Shown here: piece after piece, positions 7,801 through 15,087 of the stretch
How the letters are laid out: each line of letters begins with the position of its first letter
How positions within the stretch are numbered: position 1 is the stretch's first letter
From: Verrucomicrobiia bacterium
GTDB lineage: Bacteria > Verrucomicrobiota > Verrucomicrobiia > Verrucomicrobiales > DEV007
Assembly: GCA_030430255.1 (NCBI GenBank)
Contig: JAUIGD010000019.1
Span: 1 to 33,740, forward strand
Length of the DNA: 33,740 nucleotides
Direction of reading: 5' to 3'
The notes under the pieces: generated by a model
Databases searched by the model: none
What the model saw: the letters and a program-made list of their open reading frames with translations, nothing else
Told to the model about the DNA's origin: nothing
Program-made: the position numbers and the translations under genes

Positions 7801-8427
7801 CTAGGCGAACGGCCAGTCGATCTCGGTCTCGCCATGGAGGAGGTCGATGACGGCGGGAGGGTCGAGGATCCCCTCGAGGAGGGTGCGGTTGGAGATGCTG
7901 GCGGGGTCGCGCTCGTCGGCGACGTGGTTGAGCACGAGGCCGGCGAACTCTAGCCCGCGGTCGCGCACCGCATTGACGGTGAGGATCGTGTCGCTGAGAG
8001 CACCGAGTTTGTTGTCGACGACGACCAGGACGGGCGCGCCGAACTCGGCGGCGAGGTCGCTCATGTGGTAGCCGAGGACCACCGGCACCTCCCAGCCGCC
8101 GGCACCTTCGATCAAGACGTGCTGGTACTGGTCGGCGAGGCTCCGATAGGCCGCCTTGATCGCGCCGAGGTCCACCGGCCGGTTTTCGATCATCGAGGCC
8201 GCCATCGGTGCGGCCGGTGTTTTGAAGTGCACCGGGTTCACGGCGTCGAACGAATCCGGCACCGGCGTGCTCGCCGCCCGCAGGGCTTCGGCGTCGTCGC
8301 GATCACCGCAGGCGATCGGTTTGAAGCCGGCGGCCGTTTCGCGCCGGACGGCCAGCGCCTGCAGGAGCAGGCGGGTGACGTAGGTCTTGCCCACGCCGGT
8401 TCCGGTTCCGGTGATGAAGAGATGCAT
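7801..8427 (-). CDS. bioD: Dethiobiotin synthetase
   Basis: Catalyses ATP- and CO2-dependent ring closure of 7,8-diaminopelargonate to dethiobiotin, the penultimate step of biotin synthesis, in the cytoplasm. The 208-residue length fits the family. Visible motifs are the P-loop GTGTGVGKT at 7-15, FKPIACG near 35-41, the substrate-binding EGAGGWEVP, and VVDNKLGALSDTIL. No other biotin gene lies in the window, so bioD stands alone here. Its stop codon lies 3 bp from the end of a miniature element that may have placed new DNA at its 3' end. The 182-bp gap to ssb on the upstream side holds nothing recognisable. Confidence 0.95.
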   Translation of the reverse strand: MHLFITGTGTGVGKTYVTRLLLQALAVRRETAAGFKPIACGDRDDAEALRAASTPVPDSFDAVNPVHFKTPAAPMAASMIENRPVDLGAIKAAYRSLADQYQHVLIEGAGGWEVPVVLGYHMSDLAAEFGAPVLVVVDNKLGALSDTILTVNAVRDRGLEFAGLVLNHVADERDPASISNRTLLEGILDPPAVIDLLHGETEIDWPFA

Positions 8428-8609
8428 CGGGCGGGCGTCGGGGTCAGGGGGCTGCGGATGGTGCCCCCGACCGCGGGCGCAAGGGGCGCGGGGGGAACAA
8501 TGGCGACAAGCGGCGAGCCGCGGATGTCGGCGGCGGAGTAGACGTCAGGAATTGGTCGGATTCGCGGTCGGGCGCTCGCGGGCCGGGCACCGCGCCACGA
8601 GGTCCCGCG

Positions 8610-9086
8610 CTAAAACGGGATGTCGTCGTCGTCGGAGCCGACGTCGAACTGGGCGCCGTCGTTGTCGGCGGGCGCGCCGCCACCAGAGCTGGGGCGTTGC
8701 TTCTGGAAGCCGCCACCGCCGCCACCACCACCGCCGCCGCCACCTCCCCCATCGCGGGATCCGAGCAGTTGGAGGTTGTCGCCGACGACCTTGAGGCGCG
8801 AGCGTTTCTGACCGGTATTTTTGTCGTCCCACGTGTCCATCTGCAGCCGTCCCTCGATGAAGACCGGCCGCCCCTTGCTCAGGTATTCGCCGGCGATCTC
8901 GGCGGTGCGCCCCCAGAGGGTGACATCGACGAAGGTCGTCTCCTCGCGTTTTTCACCGCTGTCGGAGGTGTAGTAGCGGTTCATCGCCAGCCCGAGGTCG
9001 GTGACGGCGGTGCCCTTGGGGGTGTAGCGCACCTCGGGGTCGCGGGTGCAATTGCCGATGAGCATGACTTTGTTGAAGGAGGCCAT
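8610..9086 (-). CDS. ssb: Single-stranded DNA-binding protein
   Basis: Binds single-stranded DNA during replication, repair and recombination. The OB fold fills about residues 1-110, with typical SSB text (FNKVMLIGNCTRDPEVRYTPKG, WGRTAEIAGEYLSKGRPVFIEGRLQ). The acidic tip DDDDIPF, which recruits partner proteins, ends the 158-residue chain. The linker contains an uninterrupted run of 14 glycines after GSRDG, encoded by a repetitive GGN tract at about 8716-8757 that may be slippage-prone. SSB partners of the window's RuvA and RuvX may act in the same processes, but the genes are not linked. Start ATG 9084-9086 fits the family N-terminus. Confidence 0.96.
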   Translation of the reverse strand: MASFNKVMLIGNCTRDPEVRYTPKGTAVTDLGLAMNRYYTSDSGEKREETTFVDVTLWGRTAEIAGEYLSKGRPVFIEGRLQMDTWDDKNTGQKRSRLKVVGDNLQLLGSRDGGGGGGGGGGGGGGFQKQRPSSGGGAPADNDGAQFDVGSDDDDIPF

Positions 9087-9603
9087 AGCGGGTATTTCTA
9101 GGGCGTTGCGGGAGGCGCGACAAGAGCGATTTCGCGCATCGCCGACCGATGGATCGCCGACGGGGCGGGGGTGCTGTATTTGAAGGCGGATTACAGCGTC
9201 ACCAGAGCCTGAGCAGAGGTGCCCCGCGCCCCATCGCGTCGACGATCACAACGGTCGCGCGGACCCGCATCCGACGGGCCGCAGCGGAAACAGGAGGGTG
9301 GCAGACGAACGCCGGGAGGAGGAGAGAGCGCGCCCGCCCACCACCCAGAACGTGGCGCCTCGCGCCACCCGGCCAGCTTGCGGTGCGCTGGTCGTCCGGG
9401 TGGCGGATCGCGCCGGAGTTCCTGTTGGGGGAGGAATCATTCGCCGCTTGAGATGCCGCCCGCGGCGGGAAAGTCACAGCGGCCGAAGTTTTTTTTCAAC
9501 GGCTCGTCCCCGCGGTGCCGCCCCTCTCGCACGGGGTGGCACGCGCCCGGTTTCGACGTATCTTCCGCCCCGCCCCGGCCCGCCGCCCACAACCATCCCC
9601 GCC
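9087..9603. other. 517-bp gene-free divergent region with RNA-like structure
   Basis: It separates the divergent ssb and CAP-domain genes. No convincing protein was found in either direction. On the plus strand there is an outer stem CGGGGC (9161-9166)/GCCCCG (9221-9226) enclosing a hairpin CTGTA (9174-9178)/TACAG (9192-9196), extended by GGTG/CACC. A perfect hairpin GTGGCGC-CTC-GCGCCAC lies at 9352-9368. A terminator-like structure with T8 lies at 9443-9496. This could be a small RNA or a long structured leader of the downstream operon. Class A RNase P, tmRNA and SRP RNA consensus elements were not found. Confidence 0.45.
9443..9496 (+). terminator. Intrinsic terminator-like hairpin with T8, no coding gene upstream
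   Basis: Outer stem GCCGCT (9443-9448)/AGCGGC (9478-9483) encloses an inner stem CCGCC (9456-9460)/GGCGG (9464-9468). Four bases later a run of eight T's occupies 9489-9496, striking in a sequence of about 70% GC. It reads on the plus strand, 107 bp before the CAP gene. It would end a small RNA or act as an attenuator for the operon. Confidence 0.5.
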
Positions 9604-10680
9604 ATGAACGCCCCGCTCTCCCTCCGCCGCACCGTGTCGATCGCGCTGGCGGCCTGCGCCTTGACCGCGGCGGCGGCGCAGCGGCTCCAGTTCGAACCGA
9701 TCGACCCCAACAAGCTCAGCGACGCCCAGCGGCAGCGAGCCTCGGAGCTTTTCCAACAGCTCAAATCCACGCCCGACGACCACGCGAAGCGCACCGCGAT
9801 CGTCAAGGAGATCGCCGCCGTCGGGCGCGGGGCGGCGCAGAAGATGTTCGACATCCTCGACCGCCAATGGGCGCCGAAGTGGTCGGAGTACCAGGGCCAG
9901 TTCAGCGCCGCGGCGCGCGAGGCGGCGAAGGCGAAATCGACCGCCCAGGCGCGCGCCGAGATCGGCCGGCTCGAGGCGCAGGTGCGCGGCTTGCGCAACA
10001 AGGGCGACCTGAGCAAAGGCGACATCCAGCGCGTCGGCGACCCGGCCCTGGCGCGGCTCGCGGAACTCAAGGTGCTGACCGTCGCGGAAGTCTTGGCCGC
10101 CGACCCGGAACTTGCGCCGGTCCGCGAGGAGATCCTGGCGATCGCGGTGCAGCGCGACGCCTGCATCGCCGAACTGTTCCTGCTGGAGGACGAGGCGAAG
10201 CCCTTCGGCGAAGCCGACGTGAAGGTCTTCGAAGGGCAGGCCTCCGCGCTCGCCCTCGGCCCTCCCGCGGAACACCTGGCGATCCTCGCCGCCAACGAGC
10301 GCCTCAAGGGCCAGTTGCCCGACGCGGAGCTGGCGGCGATCCGCGACATGAACCGCTACCGGACCCTGATCGGGCTCGCGCCCTGCGCCATCGATGTGAA
10401 GCTCTGCGAGGCCTCGCGCGGACACTCCGAGGACATGGGGACGCGCGGCTTCTTCGCGCACGACTCGCCGGTGCCCGGGAAAGAGACGCCCTGGAAGCGC
10501 GCGGCCCTGGCTGGCACCAGCGCCAACGCGGAAAACATCTACGGCGGCGGCAACGGCATCGCCGCGAACAAGGCGTGGTGGTACAGCCCCGGGCACCACA
10601 AAAACATGCTGTCGCCGGGCGCGCGCCGCGTGGGGATGGGGGGCGCGAAGGGGAGGTGGACGCAGATGTTCGGCGGATGA
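9604..10680 (+). CDS. Secreted CAP-domain (SCP/PR1-like) protein
   Basis: 358-residue exported protein. The signal peptide spans about 1-24 (VSIALAACALTAAAAQ). Residues about 30-235 are charged, helical and probably coiled (repeated Ala/Glu/Lys/Arg). The C-terminal CAP domain shows its classic motifs: HSEDMGTRGFFAHDSP, then AENIYGGG, WWYSPGHHKNML and RRVGMGGAKGRWTQMFGG. The first and third motifs carry the conserved cavity His residues. Function in bacteria is poorly defined. The N-terminal helical part is unusual for small CAP proteins. It is the first gene of a tightly overlapped operon with ruvX and dacB. ATG 9604 was chosen because it starts the signal peptide; upstream in-frame text has no protein character. 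Confidence 0.85.
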   Translation: MNAPLSLRRTVSIALAACALTAAAAQRLQFEPIDPNKLSDAQRQRASELFQQLKSTPDDHAKRTAIVKEIAAVGRGAAQKMFDILDRQWAPKWSEYQGQFSAAAREAAKAKSTAQARAEIGRLEAQVRGLRNKGDLSKGDIQRVGDPALARLAELKVLTVAEVLAADPELAPVREEILAIAVQRDACIAELFLLEDEAKPFGEADVKVFEGQASALALGPPAEHLAILAANERLKGQLPDAELAAIRDMNRYRTLIGLAPCAIDVKLCEASRGHSEDMGTRGFFAHDSPVPGKETPWKRAALAGTSANAENIYGGGNGIAANKAWWYSPGHHKNMLSPGARRVGMGGAKGRWTQMFGG

Positions 10681-11111
10681 ACGCCCTCGGCATCGACTAC
10701 GGCGAAGCGCGGATCGGGGTCGCGGGCAGCGACGCCTTGGGGATGCTGGCGCACCCCTTGGAGACCGTGGACGCGCGCAGGGCAGGCGCGCTGCAGCGCA
10801 TCGCGGCGATCGCCGAGCAACGCGGCGCTGAGGTGCTCGTCGTGGGGATGCCCTACCGCCTCGACGGCAGCCGCGGACCGGCCGCGGAGGGCGTGGAAGC
10901 GTTTGCCGACAGGCTGCGCGCAGCCGTGCCGGGGAGGCGGGTGGTGACTTGGGACGAACGGCTCAGCACCGTGACCGCGCAGGCCAAACTGCACGCCGCA
11001 GGGCGCGACATCAGGCGCAGCCGGGCGGTGATCGACCAGGCGGCAGCGGTCGAGATCCTCCAGTGCTGGCTCGACGCACAGGCGGGGCCGCAGATCGGGC
11101 ACGATGGCTAA
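10677..11111 (+). CDS. ruvX: YqgF/RuvX-family Holliday junction resolvase-like protein (pre-16S rRNA nuclease)
   Basis: 144-residue RNase H-fold protein. It begins MNALGIDYGEARIGVAGSD with the family's DxG metal ligand (Asp7), followed by VVGMPYRLDGSRGPAA and WDERLSTVTAQ. A final conserved acidic position lies in VIDQAAAVEIL. Family members process the 5' end of 16S rRNA and were once considered resolvases. The ATG overlaps the CAP gene stop as ATGA, and its own end overlaps dacB by 8 bp, so translational coupling of all three is likely. This start gives the conserved N-terminus. Confidence 0.92.
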   Translation: MNALGIDYGEARIGVAGSDALGMLAHPLETVDARRAGALQRIAAIAEQRGAEVLVVGMPYRLDGSRGPAAEGVEAFADRLRAAVPGRRVVTWDERLSTVTAQAKLHAAGRDIRRSRAVIDQAAAVEILQCWLDAQAGPQIGHDG

Positions 11112-12549
11112 AAACGCGATCATCTGCCTGCTGGCCGCGGCGTTGGCGGCCTCGCTGCTCGTGCCGTTCCGCCGCGCACCTGAGGGCCGACAAGACGCGG
11201 GCGCCCCCGGGGTCGCGGCGCCGCCGGCGGTGACCCCGCCGGGGCGGTTCGACGCCCTGCGGGAGCGCGTCGACGGGCTGATCCGCGCCCCGGGCCTCGC
11301 GGGCGCGGCGATCGGCATCTGCGTGCTCGACCCGGCGGGGGAGGTGGTGTTCGACCACCACGCGGAGGTCGCCGGCATCCCGGCTTCGAGTTTCAAGACC
11401 CTGACCACGGCCGCCGCGCTGGAGGTGTTCGGGCCGGACCACCGCATCCTCACCCGGGTGTGCAGCCCGGAGGCGCTGCGGGACGACGGCGTGCTGCCGG
11501 GCGACCTGTGCCTCGTCGGCGGCGGCGACCCCACGCTCTCCCTGGCCGACCTCGACGCGCTGGCGGCAGACCTGGCGGGGCGCGGCCTGAAGCGGGTCGA
11601 GGGCCGCGTGATCGGCGACGGGCGGCTGTTCGGCGGCTCGATCTACGCCGACTTCTGGAACTGGGGCGACATCGGCAACGGCTACGGCAGCCCGGTCTCG
11701 GGCCTGAACCTCGAGCACAACCGTTTCCGGGCACGCTTCAGGCCGGGCGCCGAAGAGGGCGCGCCGGCGGCGCTGGTCGCGGTGGAGCCCGAGGTCCCGG
11801 AGGTCGAGTTCGTCGACGCCGTCCGCACCGGCCCGCCGGGCTCCGGCGACGGTGTCACCGTGTACGGCGGCGAACAGACCGGGCGCCTGTTCCTGCGCGG
11901 CACCGTGCCGGCCGGCCGCGGGGAGTTCGATGTCGTCGGCGCCGCGCCGGACCCGGAGCGTTTCGCCGCGCACCATTTCCACGCCGCCCTCGCCCGCGCC
12001 GGGGTCGAGGTCGCGGGCGGGCACGGCGGCCACGGCCTGTTGGAGGAGGGGCCCGGCGGGGTCGAGCACGCGCGGCACCTCTCGCCGCCGCTGGGGCAGA
12101 TCGTCCACAGGATCCACCGCGTCTCCGACAACCACGAGACCGAATGCCTCTATCAATTGCTCGGAATCAAAGCGGGACTCCCCCCCGCCGAGGCGCTGCG
12201 CCGCCACTGGGCGGGGCGCGGCCTCGAGCTGTCGGCCTGGCGCTCGGTCGACGGCTCCGGCCTCGCGCGCGCCGACTTCATCACCCCGCGCGACCTCGCG
12301 GCCGTGCAGCACTTGGCGGCGACGGGACCGGCCGCCGCGGTCTACAAAGCATCGCTGCCCTCGCGCGACGGCGGCGCCCTGCGCTGGAAGGGGGGCGCGA
12401 TGTCGGCGGTGCGCAGCTACGCCGGCTTCGCGGTGGCCGAGCGGGGCGGCGAGGAGTTCCGCTTCGCCCTCATCGTCAACCACTACTCCGACAGCACCGC
12501 GGTCGCCGCCTTGCGCGAAGCGTTCTGGGAGGAGCTCAGGCGGCTCTAG
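11104..12549 (+). CDS. dacB: D-alanyl-D-alanine carboxypeptidase/endopeptidase (PBP4, peptidase S13)
   Basis: 481-residue exported penicillin-binding protein that trims or cleaves peptidoglycan cross-links. A hydrophobic N-terminus (about 6-21) exports or anchors it. Catalytic motifs: SSFK at 95-98 (SxxK nucleophile) and SDN at 341-343. The third motif, KTG in nearly all members, reads KGG at 429-431 in WKGGAMSAVRSYAGF. The surrounding text (VRSYAGF, NHYSDS) matches S13 well. The Thr-to-Gly change may alter activity or beta-lactam binding; all else looks intact. It overlaps ruvX by 8 bp (ATGGCTAA). A miniature element lies 3 bp after its stop. Confidence 0.9.
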   Translation: MAKNAIICLLAAALAASLLVPFRRAPEGRQDAGAPGVAAPPAVTPPGRFDALRERVDGLIRAPGLAGAAIGICVLDPAGEVVFDHHAEVAGIPASSFKTLTTAAALEVFGPDHRILTRVCSPEALRDDGVLPGDLCLVGGGDPTLSLADLDALAADLAGRGLKRVEGRVIGDGRLFGGSIYADFWNWGDIGNGYGSPVSGLNLEHNRFRARFRPGAEEGAPAALVAVEPEVPEVEFVDAVRTGPPGSGDGVTVYGGEQTGRLFLRGTVPAGRGEFDVVGAAPDPERFAAHHFHAALARAGVEVAGGHGGHGLLEEGPGGVEHARHLSPPLGQIVHRIHRVSDNHETECLYQLLGIKAGLPPAEALRRHWAGRGLELSAWRSVDGSGLARADFITPRDLAAVQHLAATGPAAAVYKASLPSRDGGALRWKGGAMSAVRSYAGFAVAERGGEEFRFALIVNHYSDSTAVAALREAFWEELRRL

Positions 12550-12552
12550 CGC

Positions 12553-12734
12553 TAGCCCGGATCGATCACCACATTCGCAGGCGAGGCGCTGCCATTCGTT
12601 GACGCTGAGTAGGCGGCGGCAGGGGCAGGCGAAGCGGCCGGGTGAACACCCTGCCCGAGCCGGTCACCACGCCAACACCCTCAGCGTCAACGAGGGCGAG
12701 CCGCAGCCCGGAGCTTGGTGATCGATTCGGGCTA
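12553..12734. repeat. Family 1 miniature element, complete copy D (reference copy)
   Basis: 182 bp, TA to TA. The termini match as an inverted repeat at 20 of 21 positions (GCTAGCCCGGATCGATCACC from 12551; the mirror ends at 12736). An internal inverted pair, TCGTTGACGCTGAG (12596-12609) and CTCAGCGTCAACGA (12680-12693), is perfect over 14 bp. Folded, it could form a long cruciform or RNA hairpin. It sits directly after dacB, so it may act as its transcript end. No coding content. Confidence 0.9.
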
Positions 12735-12852
12735 GCGGCGGGCGGCCGCACTGACATCCGCTCCCCGCCCCGGGCCTCACCCTTGATGCCTGCCTCCCCC
12801 GCCCCTTCACTTTGGATCGCCGCGGGCGCGGGATCGGGTTACCCTTGCCCGA

Positions 12853-13356
12853 ATGAAACGCCTCACGCTAATCCGCCACGCCAAGTCCGACTGGGACGAC
12901 CCGGCGCTCGCCGACCACGACCGGCCGCTCAACGGACGCGGCCGGCGGGCGGCGCCGGCGGTGGGCGCCGCCTTGGCGGAGCGAGGCTGGGCGCCCGACC
13001 TCATCCTCAGCAGCACGGCGGTGCGCGCCGCGACGACCGCCCGCGCGATCGCCGAGTCGGCAGGTGTCGCCGGAGACCGGATCGCCTTCCACCGCGAGCT
13101 CTACCTCGCCTCGGTGTCGACGCTCGGGCGCTCGGTGGCGGGGGTCGACGACGAGGCCGGCATCGGCCATGTGGCGCTCGTCGGGCACAACCCCGGGATG
13201 GAGGACTTCCTCGACCACCTCAGCGGCGGCTCGCCGGCACCCCGCTTCGTCACGTGCGCGGTGGCCGAGTTCCAGCTCGACATCACCTACTGGGGCGAGG
13301 TCGGTGCCGGCTGCGCGGAGCTGGTCGGCTTCTTCACGCCCCACGATCTGCCTTAA
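12853..13356 (+). CDS. sixA: SixA-like histidine phosphatase
   Basis: 167-residue histidine-phosphatase-superfamily protein. It opens MKRLTLIRHAKSDWDDP with the RHG-type catalytic His9, followed by DHDRPLNGRGRRAAP, LSSTAVRAATTARAIAE and the second catalytic His in LVGHNPGMEDF. These are the SixA family hallmarks. SixA removes phosphate from histidine on phosphorelay or phosphotransferase proteins; which one is the partner here cannot be told. It lies 4 bp before the cyanophycinase-like gene and is probably co-transcribed with it. No signal peptide, so cytoplasmic. Confidence 0.88.
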   Translation: MKRLTLIRHAKSDWDDPALADHDRPLNGRGRRAAPAVGAALAERGWAPDLILSSTAVRAATTARAIAESAGVAGDRIAFHRELYLASVSTLGRSVAGVDDEAGIGHVALVGHNPGMEDFLDHLSGGSPAPRFVTCAVAEFQLDITYWGEVGAGCAELVGFFTPHDLP

Positions 13357-13360
13357 CCCC

Positions 13361-14998
13361 ATGGTGACCATGATGGCGCGCGCGCCCCAATCCCTCTTCG
13401 CTCTCTTCGCCGCCGCGGTGGCGACCATCGGCGCCACCCGCGCGGAAGGCGTCCCCGAACCCCTCGCCGGCGCCGTCATGGCGCACGGCGGCGGCACCCT
13501 GCACCGCGAGACCATCCGCGCCTTCGTCGAGCGCGGTGGAGGGGCGGAGGGGCGGCTGGTGGTGATCCCCACCGCGTCGGCCGACACCGATGCCGCACGT
13601 CTGCGCAGCGGCTGGCGGGCGCGCGGTTTCGGCGCGGTGGCGGTGCTCGACGCCGCCGACCGCGGGGCGGCGCTGGCCGAGTCGTTCAGCGAGCCCTTGC
13701 ACCGCGCGACGGCGGTCTGGATCGGCGGCGGGCAGCAGTCGCGGCTGGAGGCCATCTACGGCGGGACCCCGGTGGTCGCGGCGCTGCGCGACGAGGTCGA
13801 GCGCGGCGGGGTGGTGGGCGGCACATCGGCGGGGGCGGCGATCTTGTCGCGGACGATGATCCGCTCCGGGCCGCCCGCGGGGCCGCCGGTGATCGGCACC
13901 GGCTTCGGCCTGCTGCCGGGGGTCGTGGTCGACCAACACTTCAGCGAGCGCGGGCGTGCGCCGCGCCTCTGGGAGGCGCTCGGCGACCATCCCGGCTTGC
14001 TCGGATACGGGATCGACGAGGGTGCCGCGCTGCTGATCGACGGCCGCCGGATGAGCGTCACCGGCTCGGGGGCGGCGCATGTGTTGCTGACGGCGGACCG
14101 CTCGGGCCAGCGCGACGCCACCCGGTTCGCGCTCGTCCCCGGCGTGCCCGGCGACCACATCGCCCTGCGCCGCGCGGCGATCGAGCGCGCCGATGCCGAG
14201 CCCTTCCCGCCGGCCGAGCCCGCAGCCTCCGCGGTGGAGGCGGGCACGGTGGTGTTGATCGGTGGCGGGGCACCGCCAAAACGCGGCCTGCGGGCCTTCA
14301 TCGACGCGTCGGGCGGGGGCGGGGCGCGCATCGTCATCATCCCGACCGCGGCCGACGACCGACCGAAGCACCCCGAGCGCGAACTGACGATCTTCGGCGA
14401 GCTGGGCGCCGAGAACCTCAAGGCCCTGCACGCGCGCGATCGCGCCGAGGCCGGCTCCGCCGAGTTCATCGCCGAACTCGACCGGGCGGGCGGGGTCTGG
14501 TTCACCGGTGGCCGGCAGTGGCGCCTGGTCGACCGCTATCTGGGCACGCCGGCGGAAGACGCGTTCCGGCGCGTGCTGGAGCGGGGGGGCGCGGTCGGCG
14601 GCACTTCCGCCGGCGCCACCATCTGTGGCGAATACCTCGTGCGCGGCGACCCGCTGGGCAACCGCCGCATGATGGCGGAGGGCTACGAGCGCGGGCTCGC
14701 CCTCGTGCCCGGGCTGGCGGTCGACCAGCACTTCAGCCAGCGCAACCGACTCCGCGACCTGGTCGCGCTCAAGCGCCAGTTCCCCGGCCTGTTGGCGATC
14801 GGCATTGACGAGTCCACGACCGCGATCATCGAGGGTTCCACGCTGCGCGTCAGCGGCATCGGCGAAGTCACGGTGATGCACCGGGCGCTCGCCGGCATCT
14901 CGCACCCCCAGCGGGATGAGCACTACGAGGTGCTCGGCCTCGGCGACCGCTTCGATCTGGCCAAGCGCGAGGTCCGCTTCCGCTGGCCCGGGCGCTGA
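13361..14998 (+). CDS. Secreted protein with two tandem cyanophycinase-like (peptidase S51) domains
   Basis: 545-residue exported protein. The N-terminus is a signal peptide (QSLFALFAAAVATIGATRAEG). Two complete S51 units follow: about 38-270 and 295-535. Each has the nucleophile elbow GGTSAGA (Ser156 and Ser416, exactly 260 residues apart), the V-DQHFS-R-R motif (VVDQHFSERGR and AVDQHFSQRNR) and GIDE. Cyanophycinases are normally single-domain and cleave cyanophycin to beta-Asp-Arg dipeptides; this fold is also shared by Glu/Asp-type dipeptidases. Here both active sites appear intact in one chain. ATG 13361 was chosen for spacing; in-frame ATGs at 13370 and 13373 are also possible. Substrate unproven. 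Confidence 0.85.
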   Translation: MVTMMARAPQSLFALFAAAVATIGATRAEGVPEPLAGAVMAHGGGTLHRETIRAFVERGGGAEGRLVVIPTASADTDAARLRSGWRARGFGAVAVLDAADRGAALAESFSEPLHRATAVWIGGGQQSRLEAIYGGTPVVAALRDEVERGGVVGGTSAGAAILSRTMIRSGPPAGPPVIGTGFGLLPGVVVDQHFSERGRAPRLWEALGDHPGLLGYGIDEGAALLIDGRRMSVTGSGAAHVLLTADRSGQRDATRFALVPGVPGDHIALRRAAIERADAEPFPPAEPAASAVEAGTVVLIGGGAPPKRGLRAFIDASGGGGARIVIIPTAADDRPKHPERELTIFGELGAENLKALHARDRAEAGSAEFIAELDRAGGVWFTGGRQWRLVDRYLGTPAEDAFRRVLERGGAVGGTSAGATICGEYLVRGDPLGNRRMMAEGYERGLALVPGLAVDQHFSQRNRLRDLVALKRQFPGLLAIGIDESTTAIIEGSTLRVSGIGEVTVMHRALAGISHPQRDEHYEVLGLGDRFDLAKREVRFRWPGR

Positions 14999-15087
14999 GG
15001 GGGGCGGCCTCCGTTTTGGCTCGCCCGGGCAGCCCGCACCGGCGTACTCTGCGCCCTTCCCGCCACCCCCCCCGCCCACTCCCCGCC

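Noticed and set aside
9298-9603. Longer N-terminus for the CAP-domain protein
   Set aside because: The signal peptide begins at ATG 9604; upstream text is Arg/Pro-rich and overlaps the terminator-like structure.
9087-9603. RNase P RNA, tmRNA or SRP RNA in the structured gap
   Set aside because: Signature stretches of these RNAs (for example GAGGAAAGUCC, an ANNNNALAA-type tag, or the SRP apical loop) were not found.
11460-12602. Open frame of 380 codons overlapping dacB
   Set aside because: Out-of-frame Arg/Pro-rich text; dacB carries all S13 motifs in its own frame.
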